64,000 bases of DNA, taken from Zizania palustris (taxonomy: Eukaryota > Streptophyta > Magnoliopsida > Poales > Poaceae). Below are positions 33,135 through 45,727 of this stretch, in pieces. The stretch spans positions 58,137,700 through 58,201,699 of the forward strand of contig JAAALK010000283.1 of the NCBI GenBank assembly GCA_019279435.1. Direction: 5' to 3'. Made by a program: the position numbers and the translations under genes. Within the stretch, counting starts at the first letter, position 1. Each line of letters begins with the position of its first letter. The notes beneath the pieces are model-generated. The model searched no databases. It was not told where the DNA came from and saw only the letters and a program-made list of their open reading frames with translations.

Positions 33135-36100
33135 ATGACCGACCACCAGAACACCGGCTCCAACAACGGAGCAGGAGGAAGCCGAGATGCGCCCGAGGGA
33201 GTTGTGCCCAACTGGGGTGCGACAGGCCCGCGCCAATCCGGGTCGCCTTCCGCCAACCACCCCACCTTGGCGGAAATGATGGCGAATCAGAATCATCTGA
33301 TTACCGCCCTCCTCACCCAAATGCAGCACCAACAGGCTCAGTTGGACCGTCTGCAGAACGGGGAGCCCGCCCCTCGCGCACCAGCACCCGCGGCCGCTCC
33401 GCAACTCTCCGAGTTCTTGCGCGTGCGCCCGCCCATCTTCTCGAGCACAACCAACCCGATGGAGGCCGGAGATTGGCTTCGCACTATCGAGAAGAAGCTC
33501 GACCTCCTCCCTTGCACAGACCGTGAGCGAGTGGCCTTCGCCACTCATCAGCTCCAGGGTCCCGCCGCTGAGTGGTGGGACAACTATCGTGCGTCCCAGC
33601 CAGAGGGCCACATGGTGACTTGGGCGGAGTTCACCATCGCCTTTCGTGCCGCTCACGTCCCCGCCGGTGTCATCGCGGTCAAACAGCAGGAATTCCGCGA
33701 CCTGCAGCAGGGCAACAGGACTGTCATGGAGTACCTCCATGAGTTCAACCGCCTCGCACGCTACGCGCCGGAGGAAGTGCGCACCGACGCCCTCCGCCAA
33801 GCCAAGTTCCTCAGGGGACTTAAAGATGAGCTGTCCATCCAGCTCGTCGCCGCCGACTTCGCCGACTTCCAGCGGCTTGTCAATAAAGCGCTCATCCAAG
33901 AGACTGAGCAGAACAGGCTGGACCTCAAGAAGAGGAAGATGATTGCCTTCAAGCACCAGCAGGCGAACACTCAGAGGCCCCGCTTCGTCCCTCCGCCACC
34001 AGCGCCCGCCTACCATCCTCGGCCCGCCTTCAGGCCACCTCATGCAGCCGGTGGATCCAACGCCGGACATCCTCGCCCCGCTCCACCAGCTCCGGCCGCT
34101 CAGCCGGCACCAGCCGCCAAGGCCCCGATCTTGAGGGATCGTCAAGGAAGGCCGGTCGTCTGCTTCAACTGCCGCAAGGAAGGGCACTATTCGCACCAGT
34201 GTCCTCATCCCAAGCAGAACCAAGGCGCAGCACCCCACCAGGCCGTTCGCGCCCGCGTCAACCACATCAGCGCGGAGGAAGCTCAGGAGGCTCCTGAGGT
34301 CGTACTCGGTACGTTTACTATGAATTCCGTACCGGCCGTCATATTATTTGACTCTGGAGCAACCCACTCCTTTGTCTCGGAAGATTTTGCAAAAACAAAC
34401 CATCTGGACGTGCTCCCTCTACCAATTCCCATGGTGATTGCCACCCCCAGGCAATAGGACCTCAGCTCGCTTCTACAGCCCTAAGGTTCAACTTGACATC
34501 CAAGGGGTGCTGTTTCGGGCCGAGCCTGTCCTTATCCAATGCACCGGACTCGACCTTATTCTAGGTATGGATTGGTTGATGAAACACAAGGGAGTGATCG
34601 ACTGTGCCAACAAGTCCGTCACGGTGACCAGTCCCGAAGGCGTAACCGTCACCTTCCGGATAGTCAGTCGCAAACCACTCGGAGCGTCCCTTCGCTCAAT
34701 AGCTCTTGAAGAGGTGCCAATAGTCAAGGAGTTTGCAGACGTTTTCCCCGAGGATCTGCCCGGAATGCCTCCCAAACGAGACATCGAATTCAGAATCGAG
34801 CTTGTCCCGGGGACCACTCCAATCTCCAAACGCCCATACCGAATGGCCGCCAATGAACTAGCCGAAGTCAAGAGCAACATCGAAGACCTTGAGCAGAAAG
34901 GTTACATCCGACCGAGTACCTCACCCTGGGGTGCACCGGTCATATTTGCCATGAAGAAGGACAAGACCAAGAGGATGTGCGTGGACTATAGAGCCTTGAA
35001 CGACGTAACCATCAAGAACAAATACCCATTGCCTCGGATCGACGACCTGTTCGATCAGCTGAAAGGATCCTCGGTGTTTTCCAAGATTGACCTCAGGTCA
35101 GGTTATCACCAGTTAAGGATCAGGGAGGAAGATATACCCAAGACTGCCTTCACCTCCCGCTATGGACTCTACGAGTACACTGTGATGTCGTTCGGACTCA
35201 CGAATGCCCCGGCCTTCTTCATGAACATGATGAACAATGTATTCATGGAGTTCTTGGACAAGTTCATCGTGGTATTCATCGACGATATCCTCGTTTACTC
35301 CAAGACCAAGGAAGAACACGAGACCCACCTCCGTCTGACCCTCGGAAAGCTAAGGGAGCAGCAACTGTACGCCAAATACAGCAAGTGCGAATTTTGGTCG
35401 TCTGAGGTGAAGTTCCTCGGTCATGTAATATCTGCCGGAGGAATAGCAGTAGACCCAACCACCGTTGAAGCGGTAACCAACTGGCTGCAGCCCACGACCG
35501 TGACCGAGATCCGGAGTTTTCTCGGATTGGCCGGATACTACCGCCGGTTCATCGAGAATTTTTCCAAGATCGCCAAGCCTATGACCAGACTTCTGCAGAA
35601 AGAGGTGAAGTTTGACTGGACCCCCGACTGCGAAGAAAGCTTCCAGACCCTCAAGATGAAGCTTGTGTCAGCCCCCATTCTGACTCTGCCAGACATCCGG
35701 AAAGACTTCCACGTCTACTGTGATGCCTCTCGTCAAGGATTGGGATGCGTCTTAATGCAAGAAGGGAAAGTGATATCCTACGCCTCCCGGCAATTGAGAC
35801 CGCATGAGCTGAACTACCCAACCCACGACCTGGAACTAGCAGCCGTGGTTCATGCCTTGAAGATATGGAGACATTACCTTGTGGGGAATCGGTGTGAGGT
35901 CTTCACCGACCACAAGAGCCTCAAGTATATATTCACCCAACCAGATCTGAACCTCAGGCAAAGGAGATGGTTGGAACTGATCAAGGATTACGACTTGGGC
36001 ATCCATTATCATCCGGGCAAAGCGAACGTGGTGGCAGACGCCCTTAGTCGAAAAGGGTACTGCAATGCCATCATGATCCAAGACCAGGCTCCTCTACTTT

Positions 36101-37602
36101 ATAAAGAGATGGAAAGGCTAAACCTGGGGATCACCACTCAAGCGTACCTCGCTGCTTTGGAGTCTCGGCCTGTCTTAATAGACCAGATCCGAGAGAAGCA
36201 GAAGGAAGACCCAGACATCCTGGAGATCCAGCAAAACATGAGGAAGGGTAAAGCCCCCGGATTCTCCGAGGATGAACATGGTACCATCTGGTTCGGAAAC
36301 CGAGTATGCGTACCCAACATACCTGAGTTGAAGACTCTCATCCTTCAAGAAGCTCACGATACTCTTTACTCCATTCATCCCGGGAGTACAAAGATGTACC
36401 AAGACCTGAAGGAGAAATATTGGTGGGTCAGCATGAAGAGAGAAATAGCTGAGTATGTGGCCAAGTGCGACACATGCCGGCGAGTCAAGGCAGAGCATCA
36501 GAGACCTGCCGGACTGCTTCAACCCCTCAAAGTCCCTGAATGGAAGTGGGAAGAAATAGGAATGGACTTCATCACGGGACTGCCCAGGACCCAAGCTGGT
36601 CATGATTCTATCTGGGTGATCGTTGATCGACTCACCAAGGTAGCCCACTTCGTTCCGGTCAAGACAACTTACACCGTCGCCAAGTTGGCTGAGTTGTATA
36701 TGACCCGGATCGTGTGCCTCCACGGAGTTCCCAAGAAGATTGTATCTGACCGCGGGAGTCAGTTTACCTCCAAGTTTTGGAAGAACCTTCAAGAGGAACT
36801 CGGCACCCGGCTGAACTTTAGCACCGCCTATCATCCACAGACCGACGGTCAAACCGAAAGGGTCAACCAGATATTGGAGGATATGCTTAGAGCTTGCGCT
36901 CTAGACTTTGGCGGAATGTGGGACAAGAACTTACCTTATGCGGAGTTCTCCTACAACAACAGCTATCAAGCCAGCCTGCAAATGTCCCCGTTCGAAGCAC
37001 TCTATGGGCGCAAGTGCAGAACGCCGTTGCTCTGGGATCAAACCGGAGAATCACAACTGTTTGGGACAGATTTATTAAGAGAAGCCGAAGAGGAAGTTAA
37101 GATCATAAGAGACCGACTGAAGGCAGCCCAATCCAGGCAAAAGAGCTACGCCGATAACCGTCGAAGAGATCTAGCCTTTGAGGAGGGCGATTATGTCTAC
37201 CTCCGAGTCACTCCCCTCCGTGGCACTCAAAGGTTCAACATGAAAGGCAAACTAGCACCCCGCTACGTCGGACCTTTCCAGATCCTCCGTCGACAAGGAG
37301 AAGTGGCATATCAACTTGAACTGCCTCCATCCTTGGCAGGCGTTCATGATGTGTTCCATGTCTCGCAGCTGAAGAAGTGTCTCCGTGTGCCCACCGAGCA
37401 AGCCGACCTTCAGCAGCTCAACGTTCAAGAAGACTTGACCTACATAGAGAGACCCGTCAAGATCTTGGAAACCAAGGAAAGAGTAACCAGAAGTCGCGTC
37501 GTCCGCTTCTGCAAAGTCCAATGGAACAACCATCCCACAGAAGAAGCCACTTGGGAAAAAGAAGACGAGCTGAAAGCCCAATACCCCGAGCTATTCGAGT
37601 AG
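33135..37602 (+). pseudogene. B gag-pol, one 1-bp frameshift in the protease region
   Basis: Start is the ATG at 33135, homologous to 21681 in A. The span is 4,468 nt, exactly one more than A. Gag, zinc knuckle (CFNCRKEGHYSHQC) and protease DSGATHSF are intact. One extra base near 34448 (CCCCAGGC against CCCGGC in A) shifts the frame about 40 codons after DSGAT. RT FIDD, RNase H, HHCC finger, all three integrase acidic residues (the first Asp at 36564-36566, second in VSDRGSQF, Glu in HPQTDGQTE) and the chromodomain remain open in the second frame to 37602. Confidence 0.88.
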
Positions 37603-37645
37603 CGTTCCAATCTCGAGGACGAGATTCTTGTAAGGGGGATAGGTT

Positions 37646-40600
37646 TGTAACACCCCAAATTTTCAAAGCAATAAAAATATTATTGAATTCAATTTATTGA
37701 AATTATTATTTCAGAAAATACTTTTAAATCCCTTTTATACCCTTTTGAACTACAACATAGAGTAGATGACCAAATCAGGAGGTGAAACTTTTTGTATATG
37801 ATCCTAAGACCAAAATATAATTTTGAGAATTTTTATAAATTTTTACCAGCCTTGGAAGTAGCCCTAATATTTTAACCCATTTTCTGGAATTATTTTTATT
37901 CAGAAAAGTATTAGAACAGTATTGGGCTCCTCTCCCTCCCTTCTCTCTCTCCCGGCCGGCCCAGCCCGTTACCGCGCCCGCCTTAGACCGCCACATGGAC
38001 CCCACCTGTCGGCGCCGAATTTTTCCTCTCGCGCGCGAACCCGACACCTCGGCCCCACCCGTCAGTCGCCACCCTCGCCCGCTCGCGCTCACTGGTCAGT
38101 GGCCCCCGCGTGTCAGATCCGTCTTCAACCCCGCGCCGTCGCCCCCAAATCGCGCCGACCGACGACCTCGCCCTCGGATTCGCCTCGCCGACGCGTCCCC
38201 CATTAAATTGCCGTCATAACTCGGTCCCCCGCGTCGCGCCGACCGTTTCCCCGCTTTAACCTTCGCGTTTATGCCACGGGATCGCCGCTCCGCGTGCATG
38301 GCCGAGCCATCGCCGGCGAGTAAAGGCCCTCGGCCGGTTTCCTTGCATGCGAGCCCTCCCCGGCGCCCTATTTAAGCCCCCAGCCTGAGCCGCGTCCGAC
38401 CCCCACGCTTAATCGCCTCGAGGACGAACAGAGCACTCGCATTTCGCTTTTTAGCGCACACCCTCTGATTCACCTCCGGCCACCGCTCGCCGTCGCACCA
38501 GACCACCTCCGCCCGTGCCTCCGCCACCAACGTGACCGCGAGGACGACCCCGACCTCGGCCACCCCTCCAGCCGACGTCGAACCCCGCCGGATCGCCGTC
38601 GCCGCCAAGGACCCGAACGCCTCCACCGCCTACGCTCGTCGCCGGCCTCACTCCGTCGACCCCGGACCACCGCAACGGTACCCTTTTGTTCCCCTCGGTA
38701 CCCCCTTTCCGTTTTTAGCCCTAGCTAGACTAGATAGCCCTCGACCTCGCCGGAATCGCTCGCCGTCGTATCACCGGAGTCGGGGAAGAAGGGGTACTTT
38801 ACCCCCCCGACACGCACTGTGCCGGATTCAATCCTGGCCGTGCGATCCAGATCCAACGCTTGGGTTAAATCATCTGTTCGGTTTAATCCTGGCCGTCGGA
38901 TCTGAGCGAAGCGGTACGGTGCTGATCTCGTGCGTCCATCTGTATTTAAAACCCGCGTTAAATCCCGTGCGTCCACGTGGTACCGGTTCGAACGTTTTAA
39001 TCCTGGCCGTCCATCGCGACTTACGCGTCCCGCCTCGCCCTCGCGCGTCGGATCTGGATCCGACGGTCCAGATCGACCCGGTGCACGCGCACAGTGCGCG
39101 GGTTCACCGTGGGCCTGGCTCACCGTGGACCCGAGAAGTTTAAAATTTGAAAATAAATTCCAGAAATGCCTTTAAACTTGTAAAATTCATATCTAATGCA
39201 TTTGGACTCTAAAAATTACCATTCCAATTTTAGAAAATTCATAAAATTATTCTCTACACGTTTATGCAATAAGAACAGTAGGTTTACTTTGACATTTTCA
39301 TGTTTATTTAAATAAGTATTCAAATGCCCTTAGGATTTAAATGTAAATTTAAATATTTAAATTCCAGAAAATTTATATAATTGTCCCTTTCTGTTTAAAC
39401 ACTAAAAACCACTGAGTTTTCCCTGAATCATTTATATTAAATTGATTAGAAAACTTAATGTAGTATTATACACACTTAGAAACCCTTTTTATGAAAAACA
39501 ATAATTCATTTAGATTCACTTTAAATTAATGGAGAAATAAATTGCAGAACTTTAATCTTTGAATTTATTTTATTTATAATCAAACCAACTTAAACTTACG
39601 TGTTTATAATGTAATGTTATATTGTTTGATTGAATGTTGTGTTCTTTTTATTCTACTTTATATTAAAAAGACTACGACGTCGCCGAGGAGCCGGAGTACT
39701 TCCCCGAAGTCCCTCCCTCTCCCTTTGCTGAACAAGGCAAGTCACCAAACAATTCTTTTGAGCATATTGAACCCATGTCTGAATTGACTATCGCTAAAAC
39801 ACATAGGTTATGTATATGCATTAGTCAAATGAACCCTTACATTATATTTATTTAGGATCCCCCGACCTTGATGTGCAACCCAAGCCATGCTATCTCGCCT
39901 AACCTCCTTGTCACCATGTGATCAATGATATTAGCTAGTGTCCAATGTATTGGCACGGCCGCTATAGGATAAAAATGAGTCGTAGCGAAATGATTCTATT
40001 ATATGATCCCGTTACTTCTTATCTTTGGAAATTCTGTTGGTGATGAGTCATGGTTGTGAGTGTATGCATGGTGGGTTCCGGGTGCAAGCTAGGGCATTGG
40101 TCAGTCGCACCCGGGGCACTATAAGGACCGGTCTGAGGGATCCGTTGCAATACACTTACGTACTAACCACAAGTCTAGTGGGTAAGTCCTAACTAAGGTA
40201 TGGGTTGTTCCAAACCGAGGCCACCACTTGGAGATGGGTCAAGTTGCACCTGCGGGTGACTTGTACCAATGTGGCGCAAAAGGGGGTGCGACGTTAGCCG
40301 GGATGCGGCCCGGCGCGCCGGCGAAACCTAGAGCGGGTGGTTATCGCTTGGAACATCTCATATTGAGGTTTTGGCACGAGTTCCCGTGAAATGGGTCATC
40401 TCGTTGAGATGAGTGCGTGCCTTGTGGGTACAGTAGTACATCTCTGATCAGAGTCTTAAATCTTTTCGAAAAGCCGAGCCCACGGTCAAGGGCGGGTTGC
40501 GTGACATCCCCCAGTTAGATTACCTTGGATATGATTGTGCATGATGGATTGACATGTAAGGACGTTGTGCGAGGAGGTAAAACGTACTCCTCGAGTTAGT

Positions 40601-41036
40601 TGATGTTGATGATGCTCATGTTTACTTTCCGCATGATTAAAATATGATTACACTAAATGCCATAACTGCAACTGCTTTATTCCGCATTGTTAGCCTTTAT
40701 CCTTCCTTGTTTATTATCCTGCATTATTATTTGCATTTGCGGTGGCTTGTTGAGTACTTTTTGTACTCATACCCGTTGGACCCCACAGAGGATGCTTATC
40801 TTGAAGACGGTCTGGAGTAGCGACCCAGTCAAGAAGAAAAATCCTGAAGAAGAAGTTCGTCATGCCGTTGTCTAATTATTTTACTCTACTGCTTTATTAA
40901 AACAATGTTGTAATAAATATGGTCTGCGTACCATGAATTTTACCGTATGTACGTTGTCGCATGATGAACCTCTTGTATTATTGTTTTTCTATGGAAATTC
41001 AATAATGTCTCGATTTTGATAAATCGGGGCGTGACA
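37646..41036 (+). repeat. 3' LTR of element B
   Basis: 3,391 bp, preceded by the polypurine tract AAGGGGGATAGG. Differs from the 5' copy at about 38219 (A to C substitution), 38571 (+G), 38922 (+T), 40562 (-C) and 40698 (+T). Confidence 0.94.
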
Positions 41037-41041
41037 GGTAG

Positions 41042-41973
41042 CACCCAGGGCACTATAAGGACCGGTCTGAGGGATCCGTTGCAATACACTTACGTACTAA
41101 CCACAAGTCTAGTGGGTAAGTCCTAACTAAGGTATGGGTTGTTCCAAACCGAGGCCACCATTTGGAGATGGGTCAAGTTGCACCTGCGGGTGACTTGTAC
41201 CAATGTGGCGCAAAAGGGGGTGCGACGTTAGCCGGGATGCGGCCCGGCGCGCCGGCGAAACCTAGAGCGGGTGGTTATCGCTTGGAACATTTCATATCGA
41301 GGTTTTGGCACGAGTTCCCGTGGTATGGGTCATCTCGTTTGGGATGAGTGCGTGCCTTGTGGGTACATTAGTACATCTCTGATCAGAGTCTTAAATCTTT
41401 TCGAAAAGCCGAGCCCACGGTCAAGGGCGAGTTGCGTGACATCCCCCAGTTAGTTTACTTTGAATATGTATGTGCATGATGGATTGACATGTAAGGACTG
41501 TTGTGCGAGGAGGTAAAATGTACTCCTCGAGTTAGTTGATGTTGTCGATATTCATGTTTACTTTTCCGCATGACTAAAAATATGATTACACTAAATGCAA
41601 TAACTGAAACTGTACTTTTCCGCAATGTTAGCCATTACCCTTCCTTGTTTATTATCCTGCACTATTACTTGCATTTGCGGTGGCTTGTTGAGTACTTTTT
41701 GTACTCATACCCGTTGGACCCCACAGAGGATGCTTACTACGAAGACGGTCTGGAGTAGCGACCCAGTCGAGAAGAAAAATCCTGAAGAAGATGTTCGTCA
41801 TGCCGCTGTTTAATTATTTTATTACTGTTTTTACTAAGACTTTGATGTAATAAATATGGTCTGCGTACCATGAATACTGTCGTATGTACGATTGTCGCAT
41901 GATGAACCTCTTGTATTATTGTTTTTCTATGGAAATTCAATAATGTCTTGATTTGATAAATCGGGGTGCTACA
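41042..41973 (+). repeat. 3' LTR of element A, second part
   Basis: Continues the A LTR immediately after the GGTAG duplication (41037-41041) and ends GGTGCTACA. Holds junction stem, palindromes, hairpins and block 2 as in the 5' copy. Confidence 0.92.
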
Positions 41974-41978
41974 GTTCA

Positions 41979-43054
41979 CCTCTACTTCGATGCATCTCAC
42001 AGCCCGAAGGTCAAGACATACTTTGAGACATCCACGAAGGCTTGTGCGGAGGTCATTTAGCCCCTCGTGCGCTAGCGGGCAAGACGCTTCGGCAAGGGTT
42101 TTATTGGCCAACTATAGTAAGAGATGCGGAGGAACTGGTTTGAACATGCCAAGGCTGCCAGTGGATGGGCAGGCGAAGCCATCGCCCGCCAGCTCAGCTT
42201 CAAGTTATTGCCCAGTGTGGCCAATGGCTAGATGGGGCATGGACCTCATAGGCCCTTTCCCAATGGCAAAAGACGGCTTGAAATTTGCGGTAGTGGCAAT
42301 CGAGTATTTCTCAAAATGGGTTGAAGCGGAGCCATTAACAGCTATCACCTCGAGGAATGTGCAAAGATTTTTCTGGCAGAATATTATATGCAGGTTCGGA
42401 GTTCCAAGAGAGTTGACGGTAGATAATGGAACCCAGTTCAAAGCTGACACCTTCCAAACATTTTGTGAAGAACTGGGCATTAAGTTGTGCTTCGCGACGG
42501 TACGACATCCACAGTCCAACGGAGCCATTGAGTGAGCCAACGGGAACATCCTCTCCGGGCTGAATCGCCGAATCGTTGGATTGGACAAGGGGCTGTGGGT
42601 CGAAGAGCTTCCCAAAATCTTGTGGTCCATTCGAACCACTCAAACCAGGTCAACAGGTTTCAGACCATTTAGATTGCTCTTCGGAGATGAGACCATGACT
42701 CCTACGGAGCTCAGAGGTGGATCGCTTCGCGTAGTTCAACTTGGGGACGAAGATGACAGGAGCACTTCGCTGGATTTGTCAGAAGAAACAAGGCTTCGAG
42801 TTGTCGCCAACCTGACTAAGTACCAGGACCACACGAAAACATGGTATGACCCGAAGGTAAAGCTAAATGAGTTAAAGCCTGGTCATCTAGTGTTGCGAAG
42901 TGTAATAGCTCCGGGGAAGCTAGGAAACAAATGGGAAGGACCATATGTTATCCTACGCTCAGGACGTCCCGGATCGTTTAAATTAGCTAATTTAGAAGGA
43001 GAAGAGTTGAAGCATGCATGGCATGCGGAGCACCTTAAGCGTTATTTTTCTTAG
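41979..43054 (+). pseudogene. D pol part 2: integrase (broken)
   Basis: Continues D pol after A. An HHCC zinc finger (HEGLCGGH, CQGCQ) occupies about 42020-42160 in frame 3 with internal stops. The frame shifts near 42185. The core then reads in frame 2: MDLIGPF, VDNGTQF and HPQSNGAIE supply the three acidic residues, but a TGA at 42533-42535 follows the catalytic Glu directly. The C-terminal part is open to 43054 and has a GPYVILRS-type integrase C-terminal fold motif but no chromodomain, as expected for Tat elements. Confidence 0.87.
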
Positions 43055-43245
43055 GGGCCCCTTGTAATCACTTGTAAAACTTTCCTTTCTATGAATAAAG
43101 ATAAGGGTCGAATTTTGTTTGCTCTTCGAATATCCCTTACTTCTGATGGACGCATCGGAAGGACGGAGATGCTTGTAGAGCCAAGCATTTTTCCCAAGAC
43201 CTAGGCAGCTGCCTTCGAACCATTGGTTCAGAGGCTCCATTGCCA

Positions 43246-43760
43246 CCCTACGGATTCCAGGCTCCGGCTTGTTAGGATCCGTAGAAGAGTCTAAGGACTT
43301 TAAAAGAAAAACAGACTTTCGGCCTCCGGGTGCGAAGTATCTGTAAAAGAGCCGAAGGTGGCCACCCTACGGATTCCAGGCTCCGGCTTGTTAGGATCCG
43401 TAGAAGAGTCTAAGGACTTTAAAAGAAAATAGACTTTCGGCCTCTGGGTGCGAAGTATTTGTAAAAGAGCTGAAGGTGGCCACCCTACGGATTCCAGGCT
43501 CCGGCTTGTTAGGATCCGTAGAAGAGTCTAAGGACTTTAAAAGAAAAACAGACTTTCGGCCTCCGGGTGCGAAGTATCTATAAAAGAGCCGAAGGTGGCC
43601 ACCCTATGGATTCCAGGCCCCGGCTTGTTAGGATCCGTAGAAGAGTCTAAGGACTTTAAAGAAAAACAGACGTTCGGCCTCCGGGTGCGAAGTATCTGTA
43701 AAAGAGCCGAAGGTGGCCACCCTATGGATTTCAGGCTCCGGCTTGTCAAGATCCGCGTAA
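43246..43760. repeat. 119-bp tandem repeat in the 3' region of D, about 4.3 copies
   Basis: Unit starts at CCCTACGGATTCCAGG occur at 43246, 43365, 43483, 43602 and 43720 (periods 119, 118, 119, 118); the last unit is partial. Copies differ by a few substitutions and 1-bp indels. The repeat lies between pol and the antisense genes, where tandem arrays are known in Tat-lineage elements. Confidence 0.92.
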
Positions 43761-43973
43761 AAAAAATTTTAATAAAAGGAGATCCGCGAAGTGGTACTGC
43801 TAAAAGTACAAATGATAAGTGTAAATTCGAAGCATTCGGTTGTTCGGAGCATTATTGTGCCTAGCGAACCCTTTTCTATAGTAAAGGCTCCACCACCCAC
43901 AAGGGGGGTCGGAGGATAGGAGTCACAAAACATACTTTCGAAGCATTTCACATTAAATCATTATACTTTTACA

Positions 43974-44441
43974 TCAATAAAAGTTTTGGTCCAAGCCTAG
44001 GAAAAATCGAAGACCCTGTCGACATCTAGAGCTACTCCTCCGGCTACTCTGCCTTTCGGAGCTCGAAGCTGTTGGCTTGGCCCTCTTCGTTCGAGCACTT
44101 CTCTTCTTCTTGGAGGCTCGTAGTTTCTTTTGCTCTTCTTGAAGCTCCGCCCATGTCAGGAGCCTTTCGGAGTCAGCCTCCGCAGGGTCTTCAGCCCGGT
44201 ACTCTGAGTCGGACCAGTCAATAGGTTCGGAAGACGAAGATCCCTCCGCCTTCTCTTCCTCTTTAATATAAGCTAAGACATCTTGGCAAACTTCAAGGGT
44301 GATCTCTCCTCCGTCTCCACGAGGAACAGAAAAGCGGGAGCGACGGTAAGGCCTCAAGCCCTCGAGGTTTGCCCACTCCTTTCGGAGCTCGTCGGTAATT
44401 TCCAAAAGTTCGAAGTCAGGGCTCAAAGGGCATAACAAAAC
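43974..44441 (-). pseudogene. D antisense gene, terminal exon
   Basis: Starts after an acceptor-like TTCTTTTTTAG and stays open to a stop at 43974. Encodes an acidic then Lys/Arg/Ser-rich region (WANLEGLRPYRRSRFSVP, RASKKKRSARTKRAKP). No known domain. Follows the coiled-coil exons on the same strand, so it may be the end of the same antisense transcript. Confidence 0.5.
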
Positions 44442-45660
44442 CTAAAAAAGAACAGAACACCCAAGACAAGTTCTTGTTTATAGCTTTTTCATTAATAAAA
44501 AGAGGCTTTACAAGGCTTCGTGTACATAATAACCCTAAGTGGCTAGACCTGCGGGTCGGTTGGCGGAGCAGGAATGGCAGGGGCTGGCGAAGCAGGAAGT
44601 GGTGGCCTTGTATGAGCCTGCTTCTGCCGACGGGCCTCGTCAATCCAAGCTTTAGCTGCGACCTTGTGGTCCGTCTTCCAGGTTGACCGGAAGGCTTCCC
44701 AGGCCGAACCACATCCGAAGATGGCCGCAGCAAGTCGTCGGATGCGAAGCCTTCAGGGGTCGAAGCCCCGACTGAGCCGAGGGGGATCCGAAGAGACTCA
44801 AGGTGACGAAGAACCCCAATGCCGGCACACTGTCCAGAGATCTCTCCGTACCGATTGCCGGAGTTCAACATCAGCGACGAAGCCACTTGGATCCTCGTCA
44901 GCTTTCGGTCAAGGGGCTCGTGGGTCGCAGTAGAAGACGAAGGGCACATAGTGCCGAAGTACTCCAAGGTACCCTGAAGAGCCTCCAAGGTACGGTCCGC
45001 AATGCCGGAGTTCTTCTTCTCTGCTGTTTCCAGCCCTGCAGCAGTCGCAGACACTTCGGCCACCTGGAGCATTAAAGAGCTCTTATGGGCCATCGCCTGG
45101 CTAAGAGCCCCCTGGAGCTCCACCAACTGCGCGCTCGAAGTAGCAGCCTCTTGGCGGAGTCTTTCAACTTCCGCCCGAAGGACGACGCGCTCGGCCTCGA
45201 CCTCTTGGGAAGACGAGCGAAGGGCGTCGCTGTCTTGTCGCGCTACCTGGAGGGCTTCGTCAGACGCCGCCCTAGCCCTCCGTTCCTCTAGGATGTCTTT
45301 CTCCTGCCTGAGGGATCTCGCGGTGGAGTCGTTAAGGGCCGTCTGGAGGGTAGTGACCTTCCGTTTAAGTCGATTAACCTCGACCTCGTTGGAAGTCGGT
45401 GCCGCTCTAGCAAGGACAAATTGCTGCAAAAAGAACAAGTAAGTACTGAAGTATTTATGATCACTAATGCGAAGCAGCTATGGTGTCTTTTCATACCTGA
45501 AGGGCAGCCCTTTCGAGGGCTGAGTTGAGTGACGAAGCCCTGGCCTCGCTCAAGACGGAGACCAAGTCCGAATTGGCGATATCCTGGCTTCTCTCTGCCA
45601 GGGGCTCCATGAGTTTCCGGAGGCCACTCCGATGCTCCAAGAACAAAGCCAGAAGAGGAA
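44416..45660 (-). pseudogene. D antisense gene, coiled-coil exons
   Basis: An exon ending ALERAALQ at 45497 is separated from the next exon, which starts at 45423, by a clean 73-bp GT-AG intron (45496-45424). Both sides are phase 0. Downstream of it, about 150 residues form a long coiled coil (VNRLKRKVTTLQTALND, EAERVVLRAEVERLRQEA). The frame then shifts near 44690. Such coiled-coil proteins are common companions of antisense genes in grass Tat elements. Confidence 0.6.
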
Positions 45661-45727
45661 GCCAAGACAAAGCTTGAAGATCATCCGCTGCGGCCTCGTC
45701 CTCCGAATTGCCGACGGAGGTCGCGGC

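Larger units (their letters stand above)
28631..41036 (+). mobile_element. Element B: very young chromoviral Ty3/gypsy retrotransposon
   Basis: 12,406 bp flanked by GGTAG (28626-28630 and 41037-41041), inserted into the 3' LTR of A in the same orientation. Its LTRs are 3,389 and 3,391 bp, and by eye I find one substitution and four 1-bp indels between them, so insertion was recent. It has the same layout as A and is a closely related subfamily. Both reading frames carry a single 1-bp insertion. Confidence 0.95.
17411..41973 (+). mobile_element. Element A: chromoviral (Tekay/Del-type) Ty3/gypsy retrotransposon, carrying B in its 3' LTR
   Basis: Flanked by GTTCA at 17406-17410 and 41974-41978. 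LTRs begin TGTAACACCCC and end GCTACA. The order is 5' LTR, PBS, extra ORF, gag-pol with C-terminal chromodomain, 3' LTR. B interrupts the 3' LTR after 28630. The two LTRs differ by roughly 37 substitutions over 3.15 kb (about 1.2 %, counted by eye) plus one deletion of about 208 bp in the 5' copy. A inserted into D pol in the same orientation. Confidence 0.94.

Noticed and set aside
33051..34265. 404-codon minus-strand ORF opposite B gag
   Set aside because: Shadow of gag. The matching region of A is broken into several pieces, so it is not conserved as a gene.
43246..43760. CRISPR-like spaced repeats
   Set aside because: The 119-bp units are directly adjacent with no unique spacers, and the genome is a plant.
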